Source: Nymphaea colorata | Taxonomy: Eukaryota; Streptophyta; Magnoliopsida; Nymphaeales; Nymphaeaceae | Direction of reading: 5' to 3' | Assembly (NCBI RefSeq): GCF_008831285.2 | Contig: NC_045140.1 | Coordinates: 21,698,370 to 21,762,369, forward strand | Length of the DNA: 64,000 bases | In this document: piece after piece, positions 1 through 14,036 of the stretch | How positions within the stretch are numbered: the first letter of the stretch is position 1 | Layout of the letters: every line of letters begins with the position of its first letter | Notes under the pieces: model-generated | What the model was told of the DNA's origin: nothing | Seen by the model: only the letters and a program-made list of their open reading frames with translations | Databases searched by the model: none | Made by a program: the position numbers and the translations under genes

Positions 1-3000
1 CCAAGTGACAAACCCATTTTGTTGAGTATACGGGATTGTATTAACTAGGATTTAAAAAACGGGACGAATTTCCCTTTCAATGCCAACATGTATGTGTTTG
101 GCAGAAGTTGGGCGATCAATCGCATTAAATATGGCCACCAATAAGCAGCAGCTCGTTGCTTCGTTTGTGCTCCACGAGTGTACATTCACCAGGTTGTACC
201 TTCATCTTAAATCGCTGAGAAAAGTTCAAAGGATCTTCGTTTTCCATTTTTTTTTTCACCTGCTTTTAAATCTCAAGTTATTGGTAATCCAAGTCCCGGA
301 CTTCCTCACCATGTGTAAAATTTCCTTGTGCATGCATCCAGACAATCAAACACGGCATCATTTATAAATTGTTTGATTCATTTGATCATGCGGAACGAAT
401 AAATATGGTAACTAGTATGCTGAATTATGAACTGCCTATCAATTTAATTGATGTCTCACAAAAATGTTATTGATGAAGTCAAATTTTCAATGTCAAACAC
501 ACGCTGTTGTAAACCATTGGTTTTCCGAGTTATATCCTCATCCACCATCAATCTTAAGGTGAAGAAAACCATTAAAACACAGGGAAAGAAAAGAAGCAAC
601 CAAACAAGTCGGAAGAAAGAAGGCAAAAGTGAAAAGAAAAAACTCGAAATAAGAATCTTAGGCTGCGATATTCAAGTGTATTATTTTTCTGGTCTGCAAA
701 CGATCACAAGCATCATACTCAAGTTGTTGAAGACATAAAGTTATGGTTTTAGGGGTTTTCCTCTGTAAAAAATAAAAAAAAAATACCGACGGAGGCAGTT
801 GAACTCATTTACCTGCTTGTCATCTACCTCTCTATCTCGGTAAATCCAGAAAACCTTAAGTTTTGTTGCAGTCGATTCTTTCGTCCTGTGCACACACAAA
901 TTGATTGTCCTACCATTTAACTCTGCAAGTGTCGTTCTTTCTCTATGGGCAGATTTTCCCCACTTCTCCCTTTTTGGCCATCATTCTGCAACAAAAAGAC
1001 AGTGCCCCTGTGGTAATTTCATGACAGAAACTTCTGAGTCGGTCAGTATGGATGCCAACAAATACATTCATGGTTTATTTTCTAAGAAAATATATTTCCC
1101 AGTGATGTAATGATACGTGGGACATGACTTCTGCAAGAATATTTGGCGTTTCAGATCATAGGAAAGGATTTCACAAGTGTCAAGTCCAATTGAATTTATA
1201 ATGGAGAATCTTTTGTACTCCTAGGGAAACGCAATGACCAGCACATGAGACAAGAGGAACTGTTATATGAGAGCAGTACTCATGCGGTATTGGATGAGCT
1301 CATCCTTTTTTTCCTTTGTCAGTGGGGAAGGGCATATGGGTGAGAGAGAAAATTCACCTGAGACTAAGTTTTCACCATACTTTTCCTGTCCCAACTTTCT
1401 TCAAACAAACAAGGTAAAACTTTCACCTAGAAAGCATGTCCACGATTTCCCCCACAGATCTCATTGAGACTGTTTTCATAAATGAGCAGATCTAAGGCAC
1501 TCTTTGGAGGAAAAAATGTTGTAGAAAATTGCATGTGCATTATGAAGATGTCAATCTACTGGGACTCAAATTGAGTTCACTTGTGTGATCAGTGCTGGTT
1601 GGTCCGTATCTGCTTGTACGCTTTCCGGACTTGGCTCGCACCTGCCTTTGCTCCTGCTAGCGGGCATGAGCCAAAGGAGCATGGTACTAACTTTGAAGTT
1701 TTATGCTGCTGGACAGACAACAAAATCTCTCTACCCAGATGCAGTTTCTCTAGACAAACTGAAAAAAAGAGGATGGTGTGAGGTCTTTATTGGCAAAATC
1801 ACTCTGTATCGATCAATGTGGCTCTCTATCAGGCTATTTATTAAAAAAAAATTAGTTTTAAATTCTTTATGGTCAATATAATACAGGTTGATGCGTTCCT
1901 GTAACATGCAGAAGTATTACAGGATCCGAGGTGGGAGTATGTGAATGAAAATAATATTGAAGTCCACAACAGCGTTGTGAAATCTGGTCGTTGAAGTAGC
2001 CAGTTTAAAAGTAAATACTTTTTGCCGATTAAAAACTGATTCAGATGAATTGTTTGTATCGGTCTAAATCTTGGCAATGTGAACTTCATCCACAAAGTAA
2101 AATCATAATCCGACATGATTTTGAAAGCATAACCCTTAGTCAGGACAGAATGAATATTTGTTCTGTTAAAGAGGCATTAGTTATATAATATAAAATTTTT
2201 AAGGGGCACTGGAAAAAACTGTTATGACATTTCAACATGAAAATGAACAAGGCCTGCGCCTGCAATTGCCCACGTCATGTCCACACCTTAAATGCCTATA
2301 CATGTTTCACAACACCTTCATGGCACCGACGGCAGGTCTGGCAATACGCAGAACTTGACTTTGGTGGGGAAGAACACAGAGAAAAAGAAGAGGCAGAAAC
2401 TTGATACAAGCATCTTAATTCTCAGCGCTCAGAACGGGAGAGTTCCACCAAACCAAACACCACCAACCTCGTTACGAATGGGGAGGACGACGACAAGCTG
2501 TTCCTTTTTGAACAAGGCAGTGAACCAAGAGATTTATACGCAACGCAACTTACAGAATGTACCGAGGGAGGTGGTCCAGTACTCCTCGCGAGACATAATA
2601 CCCACAGGGAGTGACAGATAACAATGCAGATCGGCACCTACCATATGTCGGGTAGGTGAAAACTCATAATACGATAAGCAAGATCGATCCCCTCCCTCCA
2701 CCAGTTACCGTCACCGAAGTCTTTTTCAAAGAAAAAAGAAGTTTTAAACAGCAGTATCCAAGAGGCATATCTCAGATGAAGGGAGCGAAATTTTTACATG
2801 CATGCAAGTTGAAGCAAGCATGGGGTTCTTCTAAGGAGAAAGAGGGGATAACTAACCCGTCTCTCCGGCTCTGCTCACCGCCAAAAAAGCAGCATTACTC
2901 TATTAGACGGACGGAAGATGACAAACGGAGGGAGCCCGCCTAGGGAAAGCTACTACTGTCTTCTGTGTGTGGGGGCAAATGACATGAGAGATGAGAAATG

Positions 3001-3117
3001 GAGGCAGTACAGCCAACGTGCATGTCTTTACATCTTTCATAGGCAGGAGAGAGGAGCGACTCGAGAGGTACTACTACTACTACTACACGCCTCAAAAAGA
3101 TTCGCGATCCCCTTCCC

Positions 3118-3195
3118 TCTTTCTCTCTCTCTCTCTCTTTCCCTACTGCTAGCAGTGGACTGAGCCCCCTCTCTCTCTCTCTCTCTCTCTCTCTC
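3118..3195. repeat. (TC)n microsatellites
   Basis: Two TC dinucleotide tracts, about 3120-3140 and 3169-3195, are separated by a short unique segment. Confidence 0.9.
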
Positions 3196-4225
3196 CAGTG
3201 CGTGAAATAGGAGAAAAAGAAAAGACCCACTTTTTCAAAGAGCCGAGTACTTGAGAGTTGAGTTCACTACCTCCCAAAAAAACACTAAAATAAAAAGCAA
3301 CCAAAGTAATTTAATATAATATTGTATATATACGTAGAGAAATGTACAAATGGGGGGAGAGACTAGAGAGAGAGAGACGTTGATATTGCATAATGAGGAG
3401 ATCCATGGCAGAGGAGATCTCGGTACTTAACGCAATCCCTCCATCATACTTTTACCTTCGTTATTTTGGCAAAGAAGCGGAACCCGTCCCCCTTTTTCGA
3501 GTTGCAAAGGACATTTTCGTCATTGAAGGGCTCGGCGATTAACGGCTCGGTTCAGTGGCAGGTTCGTTAGATGGCAGGGAGTTGATGGACAGTTCGGGTA
3601 CGTCTCCTTCCCCCCCAGCGCTGCGAGTTTAAAATTCAAAAGCTCAAACCATCCTCAGCAGAAAGCCTTCGAGAAAAAGTGGAAGGGGAAGGGAAAATAC
3701 AGAAAGGACGGCTTTGCCCCGAGACCCTCGTCCGTCCTTCCCCCAAAATCCAGCGGCATTTTCGACATTGTAATAGTTTTTGTACACTACAATGTGCGAA
3801 ATACCAGACGTTTTAACACCCAGCGTCCCGCGATGATGACGAAAACGCCCTTCGACATGGAAAGGGCACGGTAGGACGCCATCGTCATTTGGAAAGTCAA
3901 AGGCCTCGAGTGTCAATTCTTGCGTTGACCGAGCGGGGACTGAGACAGTGGAGCCGATGCATAACCGGCCCCGAGAGAGAGAATGTTCAGACCGTGAGCG
4001 AGGAGATATTCGCATCGCACAATGACAGAAATGCCCCCATTTGGGAACCATTCTTTCGAATCTGCTCCACTTCCACTTCCACAGGCAAGAATTGGAAGAC
4101 GCACCAACTCACAGCAGGCGGAGCCCTTGTAATTCATCGGATTGCAGGTGACTTTTCAGTCATTATGTGCTCATATATTACGAGGATTATATCTAATAAA
4201 GAGAAAAAATTAAATAGAGAAATTT

Positions 4226-4248
4226 AGAGAGAGAGAGAGAGAGAGAGG
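4226..4248. repeat. (GA)n microsatellite
   Basis: A GA dinucleotide run of about 23 bases lies just downstream of the minus-strand membrane-protein gene. Confidence 0.85.
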
Positions 4249-4375
4249 AAAAGAAGCTCATTACTAGAATTATAATTTACGAAGAGGAAAAAGAGGGAGG
4301 GGAATGACGCAGCTCAACAAAAAAAGATGGGAAAATTATGAAATTGCAAAAAAAAAAAGAAAAAAAAGGGAAAAC

Positions 4376-4759
4376 TCAGACCGATGAAGCAGAGTTAGAG
4401 TCCGACGCAGTGGGAGGCTTAGACTCAGGCGTGGCCTCCACCGTCACGGTGGCCGGATTGCCACCACCACCGGAACTTCCGCCGCCGAATCCGCCACCAC
4501 CGCCTGCACCAGAATTGTCGACCCTACCATCGATACATGAGGCGCACTTGCGCTCGACCCAACCTTCGAAGTCGAACCGGCGGTCTCCGATGAACCTCCT
4601 GCCCGAGCAAAGCCGGCCGATTATGGCAGCCACCACTCCCAAGACGGCGATCACGGCGAGGACGCCGATCACCGGACCGATGGAGCCGCTGCTGGAGCGG
4701 GGAGAGTACGCCTGCTGCTGAATTACATTCGGCTGCCCCTCTAGTGGCATTGACATCAT
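4376..4759 (-). CDS. Small single-pass membrane protein, plant family of unknown function
   Basis: An intronless frame of 127 aa. The open frame extends upstream to 4891, but I chose the ATG at 4759 because the conserved-looking protein begins there with MMSMPLEGQ; the leader above it looks like untranslated sequence. Residues 1-25 are polar and rich in Q and S. Residues about 26-48 (SIGPVIGVLAVIAVLGVV and following) form one membrane segment, followed by the basic motif RLCSGRR. A conserved FDFEGWVERKCASCIDG stretch with two Cys comes next, then a Gly-rich linker and a Ser/Thr-rich tail. I recall plant proteins with the same layout (TM, RLCSGRR, DFEGW, CSSCIDG) that have no assigned function. 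The TM followed by a basic motif suggests a cytosolic C-terminus, which is inference. The long 5' side (4760-5500) is CT-rich on the coding strand, as plant 5' untranslated regions often are. Confidence 0.8.
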   Translation of the reverse strand: MMSMPLEGQPNVIQQQAYSPRSSSGSIGPVIGVLAVIAVLGVVAAIIGRLCSGRRFIGDRRFDFEGWVERKCASCIDGRVDNSGAGGGGGFGGGSSGGGGNPATVTVEATPESKPPTASDSNSASSV

Positions 4760-7030
4760 ATACCGCCACCGGTAGTTTTTGACCCTCGGGTGAATCAACG
4801 GGGAGTGAAAAACGAAGGCCTGATTCGTTTTTCGCCTTTTCACCGACGGTGAAAAGTTCGAGAGTCGCTTTTCCTCCCCGAGAAATCCCAAGAAAATTCA
4901 GGTTTTGGGAAAAGGGGAGGGGGAAAAGGTCGGGTTTCTGAAGAGGCAGGGGATCGAGAAGAGCCCGGAGCGGGGAAATTACTGCCCGGCTTTGCTTTCT
5001 GCTCTGGAAAGGGAAAAGGTGGGGATGAAAAAGGTTCGTAAGAGGTGAAAAGGTCGGGCAGTGGAGAAGCCACCAGAGGAAGAGAAAAGGTGGGTGTTTT
5101 TGAGGATGGTGATTTACTTTTGACGCTCCAAAAGGATCCCTCTAAGGAGGTGGAAGAGTATGAAAGGTTCTTCTTTTTCGCACCTTCCTGGAGATAATTG
5201 ATATGGGTAGTGGCTAAAACCCTAGAAAAGCCCTAAGCAGATCCATGGGATTTATGCACGCGCTTCTCTTTTCCCCCTCTGTTAAGGGCATGCAAGAGAG
5301 AGAGGGAGAGAGAAACCCTTCGGCGGGGGAGCTGGTGGGTTTTAGATCAGGGACAGAAGGGATTGAAGATGTATTATAATAATGAGAAAATGATAAATAT
5401 TATTTTATTGAAAAGAGAGAGGGAGAGGAAGAGAACGAGGAAGGGAATCTTGTACGCAGAGGAGAGATGATAACAGCCATCTGAAATGTCCATATTTTGC
5501 AGGTGACGCGATAAAAAAGAAGGGATGGACCTGTACTATCTCTTACTGTTGTTATTTTCTTCCAAAATTTCCACCCTCCCTCCCTCCTTGCCCGCTCGCC
5601 GGTCTTGCTTGCTTTTTCTGGCTTCAGAAAACGACCAGGACGCCATACCAGCAGGTCGAGCCAAAAGCCAAATATTTATGGTAGGAGTTGGAGACTTGGA
5701 ACTCGCAGTGGCTCCGTTCTCTGACTCTCCAGAGCCAACTTTGCTCAGAGGAAGAACGGAGCCCAGCAGTTTGCCTCTTCCCGCAGGCAAATTGGGCTCA
5801 GTTGTAACACTGTTCGGTCCCCTTTCTTCGTCAGGTAGATTGAGCAAGTTGGCACGCCTCAATCTTCATGCCTTGTGAATTTATGGCAGTTCCGGATTGT
5901 TAGATGCATGTACATTTGATTTTCAGGAAGAGGAAAATTAACTTCCGGATCAAAGTCAGTTTTTCAATTTAATATAAAGGAAGATACTATGGGGAAAAAT
6001 AAATCGGGATATGTATCTGAGAATGCCCTTCATTTATTTCCTGCCGAATATTCATTCTGCACTTTCATTCTGCACATCTTGTATCGATTCGCAGAACTAA
6101 TCCTTGGCATCGAATTTCAGACTTAGACGCAGATGCAGTACTAGATGTGGTGTACTGCCGCGCCACAAAGGACACTTGGCCATGTGAATCCCACAGAGCG
6201 AGGAGAAAAACCAAAGTCTATGACGCTCAGAACCTGCTTCACTGTGCAGATAACTCTTTCAGAAGAAGGGTCTGCTAGGTTTGCCACCATGCTGCTACAG
6301 ATTTTCTTTGATTTCAAGTCTAGTCACAATCAATTGTCTGATGGAGCAATCAATCAATATGCTGTTAATTAGACAATCCAGGAAACATCAAATTTCTGGA
6401 CTTCCATTTATCTGTTTTCTTTTGCAATAGTTAGTTTAGTTGGTGCTCATCGCATTGCTTGAATTTCATCAACCATTAGGTGAAGTTTCAATCTCGAGTT
6501 CATCATTTGATGCTTGCAAACTTTACTAAGTTGGAATTGTTTTCCGAAAGTTCACACCCGAGTCCATATTTAAATTCCACAGTTTTGCGTCAGAACACCA
6601 GGAACCAGTGAAATGAGGCCGTCAGATGTGACCTTCGTTAGGGGCTTGCATCATCTTAGGCTTACGATGTAGAAAACTTGGTATCGAGTATTAATTTTCT
6701 ATGACTGCGCCATGTCCTCCTTGAATATGGTCCACAAGCCAATTCAATGTACATACATAATGTCCATATTACTCAAATCCCGCCTTCATGAAATGAGTTC
6801 CGATCCCGGATCAAGTCAACCAGGTGCAAACACGCGTGTATGTGAACACTGAAGCAATGCATCTGTATGTACATGTCAGTGGTAAAGAAGTGGACCCCTT
6901 TTAGTAAAATATCATCTCAATTCCTTCCAAAACTTTACAATTGCCAGTGTCTCCATCTCTTAAACTGTAGAACGTGGCGGATATGTACATCCTATGTTAA
7001 TAAGCCTGATACACTAGGAAAACTATTGTC

Positions 7031-7130
<100 letters not shown>

Positions 7131-7689
7131 TTAAACTGTTTGAATTTTCTAGTGTTCTACTATCGAAAGCATAAAGTGTTTGTTTTTTCTAGTAGAACAC
7201 TAGTGTTTGTGCTATGCAGGCAAGGAGAAGAGGGGGCAGCGGTTGGCAAGTGAAAGTAGAGCACTAGTTTGTACACTTGATCCAAATAAGAGAATCCGAT
7301 CACTGTGGATCATATTTAACTATTGTTGTTTCAAGGAGATAACGCTTACAATCCCGTCTCAAAACGTTTGTCTAGATTGAGAGTTCATCTTCTTCATGAT
7401 AATAAAGCTTATCAGTAGGGCCACATTTGAGATGAGATAAATACAATGTAAGAGGCAGCAGATTCGTTTAACTGGAACATTTCTTAATAGCTCTGACGGT
7501 TTTGCAGCGTCAGTGATTGAAATTAGCATCAGTGCAACCGTCACTGTTTCTTGCCCCGTTACTGAAGGGTTTAGTGTCGTTCTCAAAAACCTCCCCAAAC
7601 GTTGACGACTTTCGGCTGTCGATGGTGGATCAGTCGTCAGTGAAAGTTGCCAAGTATATGGGTGTGTGCGTGTGTTTTCTGTAGGGATG

Positions 7690-8060
7690 TCAAGGTTACA
7701 ATATCCGCATTTTTAGATGTTCAAATATCTGGAGCGGAAATCAGATTTAAAAACAAATGAAAAAAATAAATCTATATCATATCCAAATCTAAATCTGTAT
7801 TCACAATCCAAATCCAGTTTTTGAATACACATATTAATCTGAATCTGACTTTTAAACCGAATCGAAACTGTTTTATGATATATTCAAATACAACTTTCAA
7901 AATTTATGGACATCGGATGTAAAATATTTATTTAAAACTAGTTCTCATGCAAATCCAAACCTGAAACTGGTTGGCTATTTACTTAAATCAGAACCCGAAT
8001 CCGAATGGATGTGATTTTTTAGATTTGTATCTGATCCGAGATTTTTCAATTGAATAATAA
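7690..8060. repeat. Degenerate short-word repeat (aatccaaatc-type)
   Basis: The stretch is built from variants of aatccaaatc, aatctgaatc and atccgaat, with no open frame. Similar word composition recurs at about 13029-13215, 28470-28620, 44085-44345 and 46190-46262. I call it a dispersed degenerate family from wording alone and have not aligned the copies. Confidence 0.5.
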
Positions 8061-8785
8061 TTTTTTTCCATATCATATGTAATTCTAAATCATATTGACT
8101 GAGATGCATGCTAGCTAAATATATAAACCATGATTCGTGAGGAGGTTGGCACAATGGACACGAACTACTAGGAAGATAATCTCTATTTTGAACTCCTGGG
8201 GTATAAAAATGAGGAAGACAACAATATGCAAATTGAAGCTAATGCACGGAAAGCAAGCACGCTTGCTACCTTTAAATAAAAAAAGAAGGGTGAGAATTTT
8301 GACCCTTTTATTAAGCGGTAGGATGAAATACTTTTCCTACTTACCCAACAATAAATGCACAAAATGATAATAGAACATGCATTAGCTTTTCTCATTTTTT
8401 ACTTCTTCCCCTTTTATTTTTATTTTTTTTACATTTTTTACATGTATATGATAAAACATTTTTTTGGTATTTATAAACTTGATTCAGGTGAACTAATTGG
8501 CGTAATTCCATTGTCACGTCCATTGCCATTTTCTGCTTTTACCTATATGTTAGAAGTATTTGGATTTTGCTGCGATAGATTCGGTGAACACATTCAGGCC
8601 ATATTTGGTATTTTGCTATAGAGGTGAAATTTTAATTCAAATTTTAATACATGTTTCTGAAGTGAAACAAATATGCTCAGACTTTTTAACAGGTTATGAA
8701 AATTTTAGTACTGGGAATAAAATTCCTCCTAAATAAGTAAAATTTTAAGCCCGAGTCAATTTTGAGACCGTCACTAAAGATGAAA

Positions 8786-8806
8786 TATATATATATATAT
8801 ATATAG
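8786..8806. repeat. (TA)n microsatellite
   Basis: A TA dinucleotide run of about 21 bases in AT-rich spacer. Confidence 0.85.
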
Positions 8807-11800
8807 GACCTGAAGCTTTTGTTCTATTGAAAGCTACCTAATATAAAGTGCCAGCATTCTATTGCCCTGATATTTAATATCTCGTATTTAAGCGTTACTC
8901 CAGAGTCATTGAAAATGGTAGAAATGTAGTCTCAATGCACCTATCAGAAGAATAGTGTTGTATGTATCATATGATATGGGGCCGTATCATACGATACCTA
9001 TCGTTGCTTTTAGAAATGCGATATGATATACTACCTATATTGTAAACAGGTGGTGATTGTGTCTGTATCGCACATATCATATGATACATATTGTATAATA
9101 CAGTTACGATACATTAATTTTTTAATAATTTTTTCAATTTTTTATTGTTTTGATTATTTTTTTAAAATACGATATAATTACAATATGTTATGATATTTGA
9201 CCAGACAACATATTTTAAAAATAGACAGATATGACTTATGATACTTTTTTTACAACATTACTCAAAACCATAATAGACCAATTACCAAATCCTCACCAGC
9301 ATTTCAAAAGTTTCTCACATGTATTTAATTTCACGACTTAGATCACCCAAAAAACTGGCAAAATCCGTTGCTTTAATTGATGTATCGAACGAGTTACATC
9401 GGATCCAATTCCGGCCCACGCATTATTATTTTCCCATATTTAATTATCCGGTTGAACCTGGATCCCGGTAGGTAACTGATCAGATTCGGATCACATTGGC
9501 CGGCTTGTGGGTGGCGTGCACCACGGTGTGGGTCATCGCAGCGCACCATTTGCGGGCAAAAGCAATTAAAGGCGTTACGTGTGCTGCCTTAAATGGTAAT
9601 GGTAATGGCTTTAATTCAAGAAACAAATATGGGGGGACCCGAAAATTTTAATTGAAACAGGAAGTCTTCAGAAGCGACCAGCAGTTTGATGCAAAGTGAA
9701 AGCGGTAACTTGTTATAATTGAGATGTGCGGTCGTTCTGGGGAAGAAGAGACGACTGCCATCTACAGCATATGACTCTTGATGAAATACAGAAAAAGAAG
9801 AAGATGAAGAAGAAAGGTTGCAGGGACGTCGTCAGCTTTGCACTCATTACAGGGAAGAAAGAAAGCGTGTGGTATAAATCGGCAAGTTGGACAAAAGAAC
9901 AGGTGGAAGGCAGATGCTTTAGTTGGTTAGCTGATCGCCCTTTTCCGTCTATTTTACTCTGCCGATGTATTGAATATTTCCCTAACTTTCAATGAAATAT
10001 TTCCCAAAGTTTAGGAATTAAGCAGTTTTTATGGGGCAATTCTTTCCGTCGGCTCTACAAGTTTCAGGTTTCCGAGTTCCATATAACGGGAGAACAGAGC
10101 ATCTGGATGGCCGGAGAAATCCGTGTCCGGCCGGAGTTGATCGGAAAAAAACCTGCTGAAGTTTGAGCTTCTTGGCCAAAAATGCTGTTGCGCAGAATTC
10201 ACTTGCCCTAGAGAGTATTAAAAGTTGAAACATGTTGGTTGAGATGCTTCTTATAATAATAAGGGGGCTCTCCTGGTGCACCTTGTCCTGAACGCAGCCA
10301 TTGGAGCCATTAAAGTGCAACAGCCATGACGAAAGCAGACTTGCAAACGACAATTTCAGCTTCTATTATTGCAAATTAAGCAATGCAGGACTTTCTCCAT
10401 CTTTCGTGCATGCATGCACATGTGGACCAAGGTTGTATTGTTTTCCTGCCAGCTTACTTCTTATTGTTATTGTTGTTATTTATGCAAGTAGATAAAGTTA
10501 TTCATGTAAAAAAAAAAAAAAACTGCAAAAGGACAAGTGGGGCTTGTGTGGGCAAATTCTCTCACATAAACCCACACAAATTGCATATTTGTATATTAAT
10601 ACCTTAGAAATATTTTTTTTCTACACCACTTACCCCTTAAGAGATTCAATTTAAATTATTAGTGCTCTTTAGCACGACTTTCTTTGGGTCTGCTGCTATA
10701 CTTTTTTAGGTGAACGAGGTTTGACCTACCGCCTGAATAAGACTCAAGTATATGCCCAACCCCTCATCCCTCAAGGTATAGGGCTTGCTTCGTTGCCTAT
10801 AAATGTTGGTCCTACCATGCGTCAACTTGCGTGTCGGTGGCTCCTTTTTTGTGACACATTGAGTCAATACGCTGAGGATTTGAAATGGTTACTAGTCTGC
10901 CGTTGTACTTGTGAGGTGTTTTTGGCCGAAAGTGAAAGGAAACAAGAATTCAATCTATTTTTCACTAGGTTCTTGGTGACAACACCACCCAAAGAACACA
11001 ATCCCTGCAAGGAGATGACATCTACCATTAACTTTTTATGAGCTAAAATCGAAAAGGCATTCGAGTCAGTGGGTTGTTAACTTCTCTCTTCAAAGAAAAA
11101 AAAAAAAAAATTGTTTGAAGAACATTTGTTTGTTTATTTAAACACACAAAAAAAAAAAAAACTTTTGAGAAGGTGTAAGAAGGAAAATGAGTACCTATCT
11201 GGCATGGTCCCTTCCTCTCCTTTATTGATGACCTTCTTGAGTTGGTTCTTTCATAGAGGAGGGGAGAATGGAGATGACGAACGACGAGCACATGGCCCTA
11301 ACACTTCTTCTGATTACTCTTGTCTCACCGCTTATGGAATATACACAACTATTCCTAACTAGAATCCAAAGGCAGGTCCGATTGAGGATCTGCCTTTTCC
11401 TTCCTCTTGCTTCTTTTGCCTTCCCTTTCTATAATTTCTCATGTCTTTATTTCAAAAGCTGCAAAGGATTTGGGGTAGTTGGTTCCATCAATGGCTGGTA
11501 GAAAGTGGGTTCCTCGTTCGATTCTAATGGAACCTCGACTCCCGTGCAACACGATGCAAGCATAGACCCTAAGGGCAAAGGGAAAATAAAGGAAACCTTG
11601 GGTTTTTGTCGCGTATCATTTCTTTAGGGAACGTTCGGATATGAGAACAATTTGTTACTATTTCATGAATACATTCAAGGTTGCAGTGTAAGATGAAAAT
11701 TGTCATTTACAGTGCAGTGAAATTTGATGGGTCAAACATTATGATTTTATTTTGGAAAACATAAGATCTAATGGGTGATTTGAAACATGTAAAGTTTGTT

Positions 11801-11959
11801 GAACTTATCTAGGTCACTAAATCAAGTGGAATCGTTGTTTTTTGGCCAAGAACAAAGAATGTCATGTCAAAGCTTGACGACACTATTCAAGTTAGGACTT
11901 AATTCGGGATTGTCAACTTTCACACACCATTCACACTTCTCTCTCACTACTTGCGTACA

Positions 11960-11966
<7 letters not shown>

Positions 11967-12035
<69 letters not shown>
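11967..12035. repeat. (TC)n(TA)n compound microsatellite
   Basis: About 30 bases of TC are followed directly by about 38 bases of TA. Confidence 0.95.
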
Positions 12036-12039
<4 letters not shown>

Positions 12040-12440
12040 GCGTGAGTTTGTTATTTTTTAGCTGTTCTGTATGGTCTTGATTGACAAATTGACATTTATT
12101 CGGTTGGTTGAATATAACGTGTATCAAAGCCTTTTTGTGATAGAAAAAATGGCAGTGATTTTCATAAATTTACAAATAAAAGTAGACATCTAGCTATTTC
12201 ATCCATGCTTTTGCTTTTTATCTGTGTTGCTATGATGGTGTAAAATTTTCATGGAAAAAGAAGTAGATATTGTATAATTGTTAGGTTTTCCGCTTTTTTT
12301 TTTAAATCATGCTTCTGTCTCAAAATTATAAAAAAAATTCTTAAGTGGCTGAAAAAACTAAAAAGTTTAGCCAAATTGGAGCGGATGGTGCTGTTGGATG
12401 CAAATATAACCATATAAGGGTTTAGAATGTAGACCTATTA

Positions 12441-12551
12441 TGTGGATCTGAACTTTAGGACTAAATCCATATAACGGTCCAATCCACTAGCGGCCGGTTG
12501 GTTCCGATACCAGCAATTTTGTGCACTCCAAAACCATCTTCTCCCCTCCAT
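12441..12551 (+). repeat. 111-bp dispersed duplicate, copy A
   Basis: This segment closely matches 16927-17037 on the same strand. Shared blocks include aggactaaatccat, gataccagcaatt and tgcactccaaaaccatct, with scattered substitutions. Similarity stops at both ends: copy A continues into an A-rich run, copy B into a GA-rich run. Confidence 0.85.
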
Positions 12552-13594
12552 AAAGAAAAAAAAGAAAGGTGCATTATGTCATTAAAAGCCATAGCCAAAC
12601 AATTATCATCACTTATGCACCTTTTATAATGGGTTGTAACGACACAAATTAAAATAATTAATCCAGTTTCACAGGTTGGCCGGTTGATTTCAATCTACAT
12701 ACATACATATTGAGCAAACCATATGCCAAAATTATGCTAGCATAATTATTATAGCATGGTTATGTTCAATATTTGATTATTGGATTTTACCATAACATTC
12801 ATAATTACATCATGTTATGTTATGGTATTTTTGAATCATATGTTATGGAAACATGTCTTCTAAAAATATAAGGTTACCCTATGTAAGAGTCTCATCTAAC
12901 ATCAATAAACATACTTTTTTTCAGCTTAATATAATGACTAAAAGTCCATAATGAATAAAAAATCTAATCTGAACTGGGCATAGTCCAAGGTGCTTTTTCA
13001 TGGTGCCGAATAACAAAATAAACACTGATTGATCTTATTTGGATCTGGTTCTGGTTTTCCTCCCCAAATCAGATTCGGGTATATCCAAATCTGGACTTGG
13101 TGGAATGGAATGAATTTTCATACACATCCAAATCCAACTGCAAACCCGGATTTAACCCAGTATCCTGGTTGTGGTAATGACTACATCAAATACGAAACCG
13201 ATCCGTTGAAATGCCCATTCTAGAATCTTACTGACTCTGATATTATTCATAGGAAAGCAACCGTTCATGTGACCCGTCCGTCTCGATGACAGAATTTAAT
13301 GCAAATATACCGATATTTCAGTATCATATATTTTTTTTATATCAATTATTGGAGGCCTTTCTTTTAAATAAAATATTTGAGGCAGCAGCTTCATCTGCTC
13401 ACGGCACCACCAACATCATTTTCTGACTACATGAATAGTTATTTATTCTCCTGCATTCATTCACCATCCCACCAACAAGCTCCTCTTCTTTTTTCGCCCA
13501 TACTTTTTTTTTTATTTTAAATTTTAAGCATAAAATTTTCCCTGTTCCTGCTTGCCTGTCACCTCGTTCTCACATGCGTGCCTGCACACACACT

Positions 13595-13596
<2 letters not shown>

Positions 13597-13640
<44 letters not shown>
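13597..13640. repeat. (TA)n microsatellite
   Basis: A TA run of about 44 bases preceded by a short CA run. Confidence 0.9.
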
Positions 13641-13644
<4 letters not shown>

Positions 13645-14011
13645 CCCTTTTCTATAGTTTGAAGGCTAAAGGCAAATAAGTTCTTGTTGTGCAGCACGAA
13701 TTGAAAGAATCAGCCCATGACAACTAGTTCAAGAACTATGTTTGGCTCAATCTAAGAAAGCATTTGGAGAGTCAGTGTAGAACAACACACTTGTTAGCGT
13801 TGATTGAAAATGACGTCGTCTGCGAAGCGCCAAGAGCAATGGAGTAGCCCCGTCTGACGAGATAGGTGCATCCCACGGTCAGGAAGACCTGGCTGAAGTT
13901 ATGAACAAGTTAGTTACCGACGCAGCTACTCAGGATGAACCGTTGGGTAATGCAAACAAATTCAAAGAAATGAAAGACGAAATGAAGACCATGCGCACGC
14001 GTGCGTGCACA

Positions 14012-14036
14012 CATATATATATATATATATATATAT
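14012..14036. repeat. (CA)/(TA)n microsatellite
   Basis: A TA run of about 24 bases preceded by alternating purine-pyrimidine sequence (gcgcacgcgtgcgtgcacac). Confidence 0.85.

Larger units (their letters stand above)
1..4375. other. Gene-poor flank, no supported gene
   Basis: I see no credible coding gene in this stretch. The open frames are short, on both strands, unrelated to families I recognise, and often run through simple repeats. It holds a (TAC)n run near 3068-3086, TC-rich tracts at 3118-3195, a GA tract near 4226-4248 and poly-A runs. The part next to 4376 probably carries the 3' untranslated region of the minus-strand gene that follows. Confidence 0.6.

Noticed and set aside
3644-4051. 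A 135-codon minus-strand open frame in the left flank
   Set aside because: No recognisable domain, no conserved motif, and overlapping frames of similar size occur on both strands.
10721-11041. A 106-codon frame in the long spacer
   Set aside because: It begins at a non-ATG codon, resembles no family I know and has no neighbouring exons.
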